Below, in pieces: positions 45,889-55,971 of a DNA stretch of 64,000 nt. Position 1 is the stretch's first letter, and every line of letters begins with the position of its first letter. The position numbers and the translations under genes are program-made. Source of the DNA: Eucommia ulmoides (lineage: Eukaryota; Streptophyta; Magnoliopsida; Garryales; Eucommiaceae); contig CM028335.1 of assembly GCA_016647705.1 (NCBI GenBank), positions 43,311,526 to 43,375,525 of the forward strand, in the 5' to 3' direction. Below the pieces are notes generated by a model. That model did not search any database, was not told where the DNA came from, and worked only from the letters and a program-made list of their open reading frames with translations.

Positions 45889-46256
45889 TGTATGACCTCA
45901 ATCATAACATATACATCATTTTAGTTGCATTTAGAGTAATTGGGAATTCGGGGTAAAATTGGGTTAATTGAAAATTCAAATTAAAAGTTTGGGGGTCAAA
46001 TTGAAAATTTAGAAAACATTTAATCTAAAATTTTATATTTAACTTTTGGGGTGAAATTACAATTTCGAAAACTTTTAAAAGTGGAAATGGACTAAGCAAA
46101 AAGATTTTAAGAAAATAGGGGGAGAAAAGATAAATTTAATCAAAGATATTTTTTACATATACATGTATGCATGCTGGTGTGTGTACGTGTTCCGTGATCT
46201 CAGCCGGAGATAGGAGGGTGTGGGAGAGAGGCGACGTGGCATGAACAAAACCCATA
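45889..46256 (+). mobile_element. Truncated Tekay 3' LTR
   Basis: Aligns with the first 300-400 bp of the LTR at 30897 (CATTTTAGTTGCATTT, GGGGTCAAATTGAAAA) and reaches the segment GATCTCAGCCGGAGATAGGAGG. It is cut by the TR-GAG element's LTR near 46256. Confidence 0.75.
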
Positions 46257-46450
46257 AACCAATCCACTAAAACCTATCTATTTCTAAATTGGATTTGTTA
46301 GTTTTCAAGCATTTTAGTTATATTTAATTATGTTTTAGTTTGTTTTAGTGTAAAACAGGTGAAAGGACGTCAAAGGGCGAGAAACAAGTGAAAACGGTGG
46401 AGAAACGGTGAACAAAATGTGCAAAACAGGGTTTCGGTGAATGAAGATCA

Positions 46451-46679
46451 CCGCCTAGGCGGAAGTTCCACCGCTTAGGTTGAAAAGAGGCAGAATGTTG
46501 GAGTGCTAATGGGCTAAACCATCGCCTAGGCGAGAAAACCACCGCCTAGGCAAGAAAACGACAAATTGTTATGCCAGCATGAACCGCCTAAGCGGAAAAA
46601 CCACCGCTTAGGCGAAGTTACCGACAAAACTTAACTGACTTAAGTCCACCGCCTAAGAGGTGAACCACTGCTTAGGCGG
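46451..46679 (+). repeat. Paired 12-bp palindrome (hairpin) array, 5' LTR
   Basis: Eight units like CCGCCTAGGCGG start at 46451/46471, 46522/46542, 46584/46604 and 46649/46668. Offsets within pairs are 20, 20, 20 and 19; pairs are 42-51 apart. In pairs 3 and 4 the first unit has CCTAAG and the second CTTAGG, complementary to each other. A TATTTAA box lies about 60 bp downstream. Confidence 0.9.
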
Positions 46680-47792
46680 TGACACTTTGCACGTAAATAT
46701 CTATTTTCAGATATTTTGAAGATATTGCCAAACCTTACTTATTTAACCCTTTTCTCCACCAAACCTCAAAAAGGCTGAGACGTGAGATGAGGCTCCGGTT
46801 GACATCTTGAGAGCTCTCCTTTCACCTTCGTTAGGTTTAGGTAATTTAGGAAGTAGATTAAATTAGTTTAGAAGGTGTTCTTGGCCAATCCTTGAAGAGC
46901 TAGAAGAGGAAGTTCATCAACGGAGAAGAGGAAGCTCGGGAGGACTGTTCTTTGGCGAAAGTAGACTACTCCACTTTGAGATTTGGCTTTTTTTCCCTTG
47001 TTTGCATCTTTGTATTTAATGTTTATTGTTGATGATTATGATCTCCTCTTGATTTAATGTTGTATTGGCTAAGAACATGTTAGTGTAATTTAGAGATTAG
47101 TTAGGGAAATGTGTAGTTGTGTAAATACTCGTTTGGTTTAATATACGTTTCTTTACCGGTTGTTTCTTTTAAGTCCGATTGTGTTTATCATTTGATGACG
47201 ATCTTAATATGCTTGTAACGGTATTAGGGTTGGATTTGAGAATCTAGGGTTTGACAATCGGGAGAGGTAACCTTGGATTCGAACTAGGGTAAACACATCG
47301 TTACAACTTAACGACCCGGGAGGGCGTTAGTTAGTGTGCAATCGATGACATTGGGTCAAGACTCACACGGCCTAGAGTCTTTAAGACATTGAGGGGGACC
47401 TCTTCGTCGACATGAAGTCGCGTATTCCCCCGTCTTACACTCGGAAGAGGTGCTGGAGATGTTTACGAACCGAGATTGTCGGATACCTAAAATCCGTTAT
47501 TGTTAACCGAACGAAATCAAACGTGTATTAAGTGAACGAAATCAATCCCTAATTAATCAACTTAGTTAGAATTAACCCACTAATTGTAGTTTAGCTTAGT
47601 TTAATTTCAATTCATGTTTTCCGTCGTCAGGATAACACGAGACTACGTCAATTGTGGTATTCAATTCAATTATTCACACTTTTCTCTGTGGAAACGATAT
47701 CCGATCTTCAAATATCCACTATATTAAAATTTTAGACCTCGTATACTTGTGAGCGTAAGTAGGCGTGCACATTCCTGTCAATGCCTACCAAG

Positions 47793-47812
47793 TTTTTGGC
47801 GCTGTTGCCGGG
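47793..47812 (+). promoter_or_regulatory. Primer-binding site of TR-GAG copy 1, with a downstream echo
   Basis: TTTTTGGCGCTGTTGCCGGGG just after the LTR end, one mismatch from the common TGGCGCCGTTGCCGGGGA. A degenerate second copy including the preceding LTR end (GTCAACGCACCAAG, TTTTTGGCATTGTTGAC) lies at 47914-47955. Confidence 0.75.
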
Positions 47813-47955
47813 GATTAGTTTGATTTTTTTTTTGAATATTGCAAAAGAAACGTGGTATCGGCTTAGAACTTAAGTTTTAAATAGGAAAAGCAAATGTATC
47901 GTATCTTAGTTCTGTCAACGCACCAAGTTTTTGGCATTGTTGACGTGGGATTCGT

Positions 47956-49468
47956 GTGAATTCTAAGTTGATATTGCGACTAAGTAGTCGAGTGTTAATC
48001 CTGACATTTATTTTTGTTTTGTGTTTAATTTTTATTTTTGTTTCATTGTGTTAATGAGATCAAGCAGAGCGAGAAAAAATGAAAAAGATTCGAATTCTTA
48101 ATTCTCAATCCCGAGATTGAGCTTATTGCAAATGTTAAGGACTAAGAGGAGAAGCTGACTTCAAGCCATGATCTTGATCCGACTGAGCATTTGAGTCCAA
48201 ATTCCTTGTCTATAGGGAATTTTGGTGAAAAATACTTAGTGACACGATAGTCCAGCTGGGGACGGTAACTCAAGCGCTATGTTTTTGAAGTGAAACTTAG
48301 GCTATCAAATTACCCGAGTTTTGTTACTATTTATTTGATTATTTATTCTTTTTGGAAGCCGGCATGGCTTCGGAATGTGTTTGGAAGTGAATTTAGGAAT
48401 GTGGACACTTGGGGAAGTATTTTAAGTTTAAACACGTTGAACAAGCGAAGTGAAAACGTACGGGGTGGAGCCGTATTTTGAAAATTTGAGAAAAACAAGA
48501 AATTAGGAGCTTTAGGCCCACCGCCCAAGCGATGAACAACCGCTCAGATGGTAAAAATATAGAGTGGGTATTTTTTTTGGCAAAAACAGCCCACCGCCCA
48601 AGCGGTTAACCACCACTTAGGCGGTAAAAATATAGGATGCACCAAATTTTCAAAATACGCTCCACTGCTTAGGCGGAGAAACCATCACCTAGGCAGATTA
48701 ACAGCAGAACAAAATGTTTTCACACTGGTGTAATTTCGCTTAGGCGGAAAAACCACCGCTTAGGCAGAATTTCCTCAGAAGGTTTGGTTTTAAAGAAAAT
48801 AGTTCCACCACTTAAGCAGCGAATCCACTGCCTAAGCGGTGGTCCTTCTGCTGTTAAAAACAGCCCGTTCGCTCATAAATTAAAAACGCAAGGTTCCCTC
48901 CCCAAATCCTCCACCTTCTCTCTAAAACCTCACTCCCAAACCGTTCCAATACTCAAAAATCATCCGTCCATTACTGAAAGTAGTAATTTCCATCACGATT
49001 CAACCTTCAAGAATCGGATCTCCACCCCTATTTCTGAAAATTTAGGGTTTTGCGTGAAAGGTGCAATTTCTTCATTCTCTTTTGATTGGACCATTAATTC
49101 TCAACAAGTAAGTTTATTTTTCATTACATTTAGATTAGTTGTTGAAATTATTGGTTGGTTTGCATGATTATATCAAAGAAATCATTGGTTTTTGAAATTT
49201 TTCCCAAAAACCCTTAACCCTAGTTTCGCGATTTCGAAGTTCCATGGGTTTTTGGTTTGATTCTTGGTGATAAACATGTTTAATTGGATTGGTTGAGTGT
49301 GTGAACTAATATAGGATGTCACATTTGTGAAATTTGTTTGAAAAATTTAAATGGGTGTTCATTTTGGGATGTATGTGTTCATGACAAAGTGATTAGGGAG
49401 GTTTATGTTTTTCAATTGTTCATATATGATGAGGTTGTATTGGGTTTTTGTGATTGTGATTGTAGGCA
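47956..49468 (+). other. Leader of TR-GAG copy 1, noncoding
   Basis: No conserved frame. Holds the second palindrome array (48521-48839), then a TATA-like CATAAATTAAAA near 48875 and a pyrimidine-rich stretch (CCCTCCCCAAATCCTCC) resembling the sequence downstream of the LTR array. It may be a diverged promoter-like duplicate. Confidence 0.45.
48521..48839 (+). repeat. Paired 12-bp palindrome array in the leader
   Basis: Ten units start at 48521/48540, 48594/48613, 48665/48685, 48736/48756 and 48808/48828, with offsets 19, 19, 20, 20, 20. Pair 3 (CTGC.. with ..GCAG) and pair 5 (..GCAG with CTGC..) show complementary changes at the stem ends. Confidence 0.9.
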
Positions 49469-50595
49469 ATGCCGAAAAGAGCAGAAAAGAAGAGGGCCAG
49501 AGGAGAAGGGTCGAGTTTACACCCTAGGGTGCCGACCGATGTTGACTACGATGCCACCCGCTTTGTGTAAAAACAAGCGGAGGAGCACTTTAAAGAACAC
49601 GAAAAATATCGTCCCTGCATACGTCAATGGGGTTTCGATCCGATTGAAGATCTCTCAGTGGAATTTCAAAATGAAATCCGAAGCCGCCACTGGGAGGAAT
49701 TCTGTAAATCGCCACCCCCAGGCGAGATTGCTTTGGTCAAAGAGTTTTATGCTAATGCTACAGAAGCCATTGACGACCTAGCAAGGGTTTGGAATCAACT
49801 TATCATCTTCAGCCCCGACTTCATCAACCATCTCTTTGGACTGTCGGCACCGGAGTCCCTTGACCCTACTTCACATAGGGTCATTCAAAAGATCACATCT
49901 GGCAAAGTAAAGTGGAAACACCAAGGGTCGAACGTCGCTACCTTTTCAGTGTAATGCCTCAAGCCAATTTAAAAAATTTGGCCCCACTTCATTTGCGGAA
50001 GCCTTCTACCGACATCACATGTGTCAGACGTCTCAAAGGACAGGGCCTTTTTGATCTATAAAATTCAGACCAGACAACCAATCAACGTTGGATTTCTGAT
50101 ATCTTCATCGATCATTCATGCTACGAAGATGGTAAAGTCTGGGCTCCCGTTTTCGTCACTATTGACCCATTTTTCAGATTAGCTGATGTGACTGTATCCG
50201 GGGGAAGCTAGTGCGACCCTATCACTCCACTTACTCTATCAGTGATAAACTGGTTGTGGAAGACTATGGCACAAGAGGAAGCCGAGCCTGAGCTTGAGGA
50301 AGGAGAAGAGTAAGCAGACGAGACAGCTGGACCTTCTGGAGCCCGAGATGAAAACTCCCAAGAGAGGATTAATAACAAGCTTCAGACCATCCTCTAGAAC
50401 CAATATGAGATCGCTTCTTTCCTGGACCAGTTTTCGAGGAAACAAGATCGAGTCCAACGGAAGATTTGGGAGGGCCTTGGCCTTGAGATGGACGATTACC
50501 CTCTGATGCCATCTGTGCTACCACATCTACTCCAGAGACCACACTCTCCTTCCCAAAGTGATGATGGTGATGATTCATCTTCAGGTGAACATTAG
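49469..50595 (+). pseudogene. Gag-like ORF, plant transposon protein (Transposase_32-like) domain
   Basis: Starts ATG at 49469 with a basic N-terminus (MPKRAEKKRARGEGS). Then come RHWEEFCKSPPPGEIALVKE, FYANATEAI and IIFSPDFINHLFGL, the pattern seen in plant proteins annotated as putative plant transposon protein. A stop after about 30 codons, another at 49952 and later ones break the frame, while the tail (Glu-rich, then LDQFSRKQDRVQRKIWEGLG and an Asp/Ser-rich end) is recognisable to the stop at 50593. It is the only gene-like region of the element; its role is inferred to be gag-like. Confidence 0.65.
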
Positions 50596-52299
50596 GGAAT
50601 AAGTCTTATTCCCTAGGTATGTGTTCAACCCATTTTGTGTGCCAGCATGCTATATGTTTATTGGGTTCGCTGATTTTAGAACAATGCCATGTTCAAGCCT
50701 GTATTGGTATGGAATAGATGATTAGTTTAGTGGATGTTCATCCATTTTGATTTTTTGTAGAAAATGATGAACCATTATTTTGAGTATGTATTTTATTATT
50801 ATGAATGTTTTAGTTTTAAATTTTTAGTTTAGTTTAGTTTCATTGTTGTTTTTGCATGTTTAGTGTTAGATTAATTTATGTATGTTAGTATTAGATTTAG
50901 TTTAGATTTGTGTATGTATAAAGTTGTGCTTGCATGTTTAGATGTGAGTTCATTTGGGCCAAGACCCGATAATGAGAATTATCCCCTAATTGCATATTGA
51001 GATCGGGGGTAATACCTTCCTTGTGTGTTTTGTGTGCTTAACATGTCGATTGGGTAAAAATTATCTCGATCCAAAAATTGCACGACATTTGAACTCAATG
51101 TATAATTATCTGAACGATTAGATGTTGATTATTCGATATTAAGTTCATGATAGAAAATGAGGAAACTAGAACTTGATTTGGGGAAAACTTGAGGCGGAAT
51201 CCTAGGTGAGGTAATTCCGGAGACGTGATTTAGGCCGTCAATTTTTCGCTTGAACCGTTGTAGCTAACCTGAAAAATTTTAATTCCTTATTTCCTCTGTC
51301 GAAGCCGATAACGTAATCAAATTCTAAAAATGTTCAAATACTCCTTTCAATTAAATTTTTCCTAACCCAATGTCGCTAAGCCTAATTTTAAAAATTGAGT
51401 GAAATCAAGTGAGCGGTCGGGTTTTTGATAAATTTTTATTGATTCGGTATTAGTGTATTCACTTGTCACTTTTGTATCTCTTTTTTCACGCTCCTAAAAT
51501 AAGTTTGGGGGTGTGTTTCTATAATTTCTTTTTATATATTCCTAAAATTTTATAAATTCGAATAAGTTTGGGGGTGTATTTCTCTAACTTCTTTTTGCAC
51601 TCTCCTAAAACTGTAACAATTCGAGTTAAATTAGGAATATGTTTTTTTTTTTTTAAAGAAAAAACCCGTGAATATAGTTTTCATTTTCTTCTCTTTCGAC
51701 AAGTGAATACCAGGATTTTCATTTCTTATTCAGAGTTGTATTCTAAGAATGTGGGGTCATGAGAGAGGATAGTGACAAACGATTTTACCTTGGGTATCGA
51801 TCGATTAAACTGAATTGCTATTTTTATTCCAGTGATGCCTATGGTCATTCTCGAAAGCCAAACCAAGCCCTATTGATCTCTGTGAATATCCTAGCCTACA
51901 TTAGTGGATAGTAGACTCCAATCAAGCGTATGGTTTTCCTGAATCCTTCAACGATTTAAATTATGAGCTTAACAATTGAATAATCGAATCCAGTATTTGA
52001 CTAGTTATACATTTGAGTTCTCTCACACACATTTCAAATGGATCTAGAATGGTTTTTATTGATATCGATCGTTGAAATTCTAGAACACCACTTGGTGTGG
52101 GTTACTTCCCGAACTTGATCTGATTTAGGGATGTTGAGGGAAAAACAAATTGGTCATTTCGATTGAACTTTATATTTACATGCATATACTTCTTTCGTGT
52201 TAGTTTAGTTTTTCATTTTAGTTGGTTAGTTTATTAGTTAGTTTATTTTAGCGTTAGTGTTTTGCTCGAGGACTAACAAAATTCTAAGTTTGAGGGTAT
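50596..52299 (+). other. 3' noncoding region of TR-GAG copy 1
   Basis: No open frame of note, yet well matched to 57190-58890 of copy 2, so it is part of the element. Internal purine tracts AAGTTTGGGGGTGT at 51503 and 51563 resemble the terminal polypurine tract at 52287. It ends with CTCGAGGACTAACAAAATTCTAAG and the tract before the LTR. Confidence 0.6.
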
Positions 52300-53833
52300 T
52301 GATAGGTGTGAAAAACTTATCTATTTCTACACCGGATTTGTTAGTTTTCAATCATTTTAGTTATATTTAATTGTGTTTTAGTTTGTTTTAGTGTAAAACA
52401 GGTGAAAGGACGTCAAAGGGCGAGAAACAAGTGAAAACGGTGGAGAAACGGTGAACAAAATGTGCAAAACAGGGTTTTGGTGAATGAAGATCACCGCCTA
52501 GGCGGAAGTTCCACCGCTTAGGCGGAAAAGAGGCAAAATGTTGGAGTGCTTATGGGCTGAACCACCGCCTAGGCGAGAAAACCACCGCCTAGGCGAGAAA
52601 ACGACAAATTGTTATGCCAGCATGCACCGCCTAAGCGAAAAAACCACCGCTTAGGCGAAGTTACCGATAAAACTTAACCGACTTAAGTCCACCACCTAAG
52701 AGGTGAACCACAACTTAGGCGGTGACACTTTGCACATAAATATCTATTTTTAGATATTTTGAAGATATTACCAAACCTTACCTATTTAACCCTTTTCTCC
52801 ACCAAACCTCAAAAAGGCTGAGACGTGAGATGAGGCTCCGGTTAACATCTTGAGAGCTCTCCTTTCACCTTAGTTAGGTTTAGGTAATTTAGGAAGTAGA
52901 TTAGATTAGTTTAGAAGGTGTTCTTGTCCAATCCTTGAAGAGCTAGAAGAGGAAGTTCAACAATGGAGAAGAGGAAGCTCGGGAGGACTGTTCTTTGGTG
53001 AAAGCGGACTGCTCCACTTTGAGATTTGACTTTTCTTCCCTTGTTTCCATCTTTGTATTTAATTTTTATTGTTGTTGATGATGATCTCCTCTTGATTTAA
53101 TGTTGTATTGGCTAAGAACATATTAGTGTAATTTAGAGATTAGTTAGGGAAAGGTGTAGTTGTATAAATACTCGTTTGGTTTAATATACGTTTCTTTAGC
53201 GGTTGTTTCTTTTAAGTCTGATTGTGTTTATCATTTAATGACGATCTTAATATGCTTGTAACGGTATTAGGGTTGGATTTGAGAATCTAGGATTTGACAC
53301 TCGGGAGAGGTAACCCTGGATTCGGACTAGGGTAAACACATCGTTACGACCTAACGACCCGGGAGGGCCTTAGTTAGTGTGTAATCGATGACGTTGGGTT
53401 AAGACTCACGTGGCCTAGAGTCGTTAAGACATTGAGGGGGACCTCTTCGTTGACATGAAGTCGCGTATTCCCCTGTCTTACACTCGAAAGAGGTGCCAGA
53501 GGAGTTTACGAACCGAGATTGTCGGATACCTAAACTCCGTTATTGTTAACCGAACGAAATCGAACATGTATTAAGTGAACAAAATCAATACCTAATTAAT
53601 CAACTTAATTAGAATTAACCCACTAATTGTAGTTTAGCTTAGTTTAATTTCAATTCATGTCTTCCGTCATCAGGATAACATGAGACTACGTCAATTGCGG
53701 TATTCAATTCAATTATTCACACTTTTCTTTGTGGGAACGATATCCGATCTTCAAAGATCCACTATATTAAAACTTTAGACCTCATATACTTGCGAGGGTA
53801 AGTAGGCGTGCACATTCCCGTCAACGCCTACCA
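52300..53833 (+). repeat. 3' LTR of TR-GAG copy 1 with palindrome array
   Basis: Units start at 52494/52514, 52565/52585, 52627/52647 and 52692/52711, reproducing offsets 20, 20, 20, 19 of the 5' LTR. Unit 2 here is intact CCGCTTAGGCGG where the 5' LTR has CCGCTTAGGTTG. A CTATTTAACC box lies at 52782, about 60 bp beyond the array. Confidence 0.9.
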
Positions 53834-54294
53834 AGTTTAATGATTCATAAAAGAATCTTGAGTCAAGCCTGAAAAGGGAGGAGAGAGTAAAAAAACTAGA
53901 GAGAGAGAGGGTCATCAGAGGTTCGTGATCGCCGGAGATGGTGAGTTCATCAGCGTGAGGGTGTGTTTCGATGTTGGTCCTTTTTTGGTTCGGCGGGATG
54001 TGGGTGTATACCGTCTATTTGTCTCGTTCAAATGGTAAGTGTGTGTGAAAAGGGCGTGTGTGCTCTGTTTTCTTCTGTTTTGGGTATAACAGGTGTGTGT
54101 GGGTGTGAATGTGTTGATTTTGGTGTGTTGATCAGGCTTGAGGAGGGTGTTTGTTGGTAGAATTGGTTGTTGTGTAGGTGTGGTTGATCATTGAAGTGGG
54201 GGTGGTGAAAGAGCTGCTGGAAATAGGGAAGAAAAAAAGAGAGAGAAACAATGGGGTCTGATCGCAAGTGAAAGTTGAACAAAAAAACGATCGT

Positions 54295-54526
54295 TCGCCT
54301 AGGCCGTGAAAAGCTTCGCCTAGGCGGAACAGTAGCAGAACGCAAGTAGAATGAAAATGAGGTGTGTTCACCGAGGTGGTGAAAACAACGGCCTGGGTGA
54401 AGAAGGGTCAGTAAGCAAAGTAGAGAAAAAGGCACGTGTTCGCCTAGGCGGAGGAGCATTAGTGGGTAAACCAGAGAAGGGAGGAAGTGTATTCGCTGCC
54501 ACGGTGGATCTCTCACCGAGGAGGTG
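54295..54526 (+). repeat. Degenerate palindrome-pair array in the Tekay LTR fragment
   Basis: TCGCCTAGGCCG at 54295 and TCGCCTAGGCGG at 54316 are 21 bp apart. TTCACCGAGGTGGTGAA at 54367 is followed by ACGGCCTGGGTG near 54388. TCGCCTAGGCGG recurs at 54440. CTGCCACGGTGG (54497) and CACCGAGGAGGTG (54514) close the array. No such array is evident in the Tekay 5' LTR at 30897. Confidence 0.7.
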
Positions 54527-55097
54527 GGAACATAAGCATAAACTAAGAAATTTTAAAGGAAATCGACAATTATTTCGAAGTGGGTAACGTTTCTCGTTAA
54601 ATTTTATGATTGTTAAATTAAATTACTAGCCTTAAAATGTCGAAATGGTGATAATAATTATTGAGACCATTCACATGAATAAAGTTTATATAGTAAACTT
54701 TAACAGAGCAATACTGGTCGAATAGTAATGTTTCCTAACAAACTGTGGGGAATGGGAAAATTATGAAACGTAGGGCATACATTGCATGATTAGGTTATTG
54801 TTACCTAAAATATTAATTTAGGCCCTGTCCCTAATAGGTTCGCAGGCACAGGAGTGATGGTAGAGTATAGTCGATAAAAGCTTTTCGGAGCGGATCACCA
54901 GGTGAGTGTACTGTCTTCTAGCAAATTATAAAATCTATTTTCATATATATGATGGAAAAATGTGTTTACTTAAAATTGGACGAATTTGTAACTTATATAG
55001 ATCAAGCAGTTTTGGGTGTATGTGAAATTGATTGTAGAAAAAGTCGTTGGTTTTGAGGTGGAAATTGGTGTTTGGTCTGACTATGCCATAGTATTTA

Positions 55098-55218
55098 TCT
55101 GCTTCGGCCGGTAGAGTGGTGATTATCTACTTCGGCAGAGTGGTGATTATTTACTTCGACAGAGTGGTGATTACCTACTTCGACAAAGTGGTGATTATCT
55201 GCTATGGCAGAGTGATGT
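55098..55218 (+). repeat. 24-bp minisatellite, second LTR copy
   Basis: About five units of CTTCGRCAGAGTGGTGATTATCTA, the first with a 4-bp insertion. Corresponds to 32596-32692. Confidence 0.85.
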
Positions 55219-55971
55219 TATATCCCGCTAGGAAGGCAAATCCTACGGGTGGTACGGTACCGTTGCAACTCCCGATCGTGAGGTTAAAACGATCATATGG
55301 CTAGTCGGAGGGTGGTGTGGTGCTTTGTCGTATACGGTGAACTAGTTGAATAAATCTACAAACATATATACATTATTTTATACTGGTGTGGTGTATCCGT
55401 TTACGTTGATATATCTATTGTTCTGGTTGATTTTTATCGCTTGATTGGGATGTTATAAATATCTTCGTTAGTTCTGTGGTGACAGGAAAATGGAGGTTTC
55501 CTTGTGGTATGTGATTTTTATATTATTGTTGGATATGTGGAATTTATATGTTTTATACTTGATCCATGAAAAAATATTTTTGTTATGAAGACAGTACACC
55601 GATAAAATTTTGGTTTTAGGTGTAGCTGCTAGGAGTCGGTCCCCTATTGGCACTAGGTAGAGTCTTGCGATGGTGTCACGTGGATATTTTTAGGGTGAGC
55701 TGTCTGTGATGAGCCCATGAAGAGTTGTTTGTTATTGTATTATATTTTGTTTTGTTGTCCTTATATTCGGGGATGGGTGTGTCCCCATATGAGATGAGTT
55801 ATATGGCATACATTTTTGGTGGTTGTATATATTTATGTATGCTCTTTGTCGTTTATCAAGTTGGGTTAATGTTCAAGGTAATGTCATGTCAATGTCACAC
55901 CGGGCCCAGGGTGATGGGTGTCCAAGGTGTAGTGTGACAGTTCTATTCTGTGATTGTGATTGCTAGGGACC

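Larger units (their letters stand above)
30897..46256 (+). mobile_element. Tekay/Del-type Ty3 (chromovirus) element, split by a Sirevirus
   Basis: The 5' LTR begins TGTAAGACCCCGATTTAGC at 30897, is interrupted at 32808, resumes at 41992 and ends about 42683 (about 2.6 kb without the insert). The interior 42684-45888 holds a decayed gag-pol. A 3' LTR starts at 45889 (TGTATGACCTC) after a purine-rich GGATGGAAGAG and is truncated at about 46256. The chromodomain-like C-terminus and long LTRs point to the Tekay/Del lineage. Internal stops, frameshifts and deletion of most RNase H and integrase make it dead. Confidence 0.8.
46257..53833 (+). mobile_element. TR-GAG-like non-autonomous LTR element, copy 1 (7.6 kb)
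   Basis: LTRs at about 46257-47790 and 52300-53833 (1,534 bp) are nearly identical in long stretches. The 3' LTR runs TGATAGG...GCCTACCA; the first bases of the 5' LTR are degraded. A TGGCGCTGTTGCCGGGGA primer-binding site (Asp-tRNA type, as in Athila-like elements) follows the 5' LTR, and AAGTTTGAGGGTAT precedes the 3' LTR. The only coding sequence is a gag-like ORF with a plant transposon protein domain; no protease, reverse transcriptase or integrase exists in the 4.5-kb interior. It would need enzymes from another element. Confidence 0.75.
53834..55955 (+). mobile_element. Second Tekay-type LTR fragment
   Basis: Aligns with the 5' Tekay LTR from about 31190 to 32808 and onward at 41992-42680, i.e. 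without the Sirevirus (the empty site reads GTATACGGTGAACTAG at 55331). It starts directly after the TR-GAG LTR and ends where TR-GAG copy 2 begins. Because it overlaps in content with the piece at 45889-46256, it may belong to a different insertion. Confidence 0.7.

Noticed and set aside
46451-48839. CRISPR-like look of regularly spaced repeats
   Set aside because: Plant nuclear context inside LTRs, units of 12 bp, spacers similar to each other and no cas genes.
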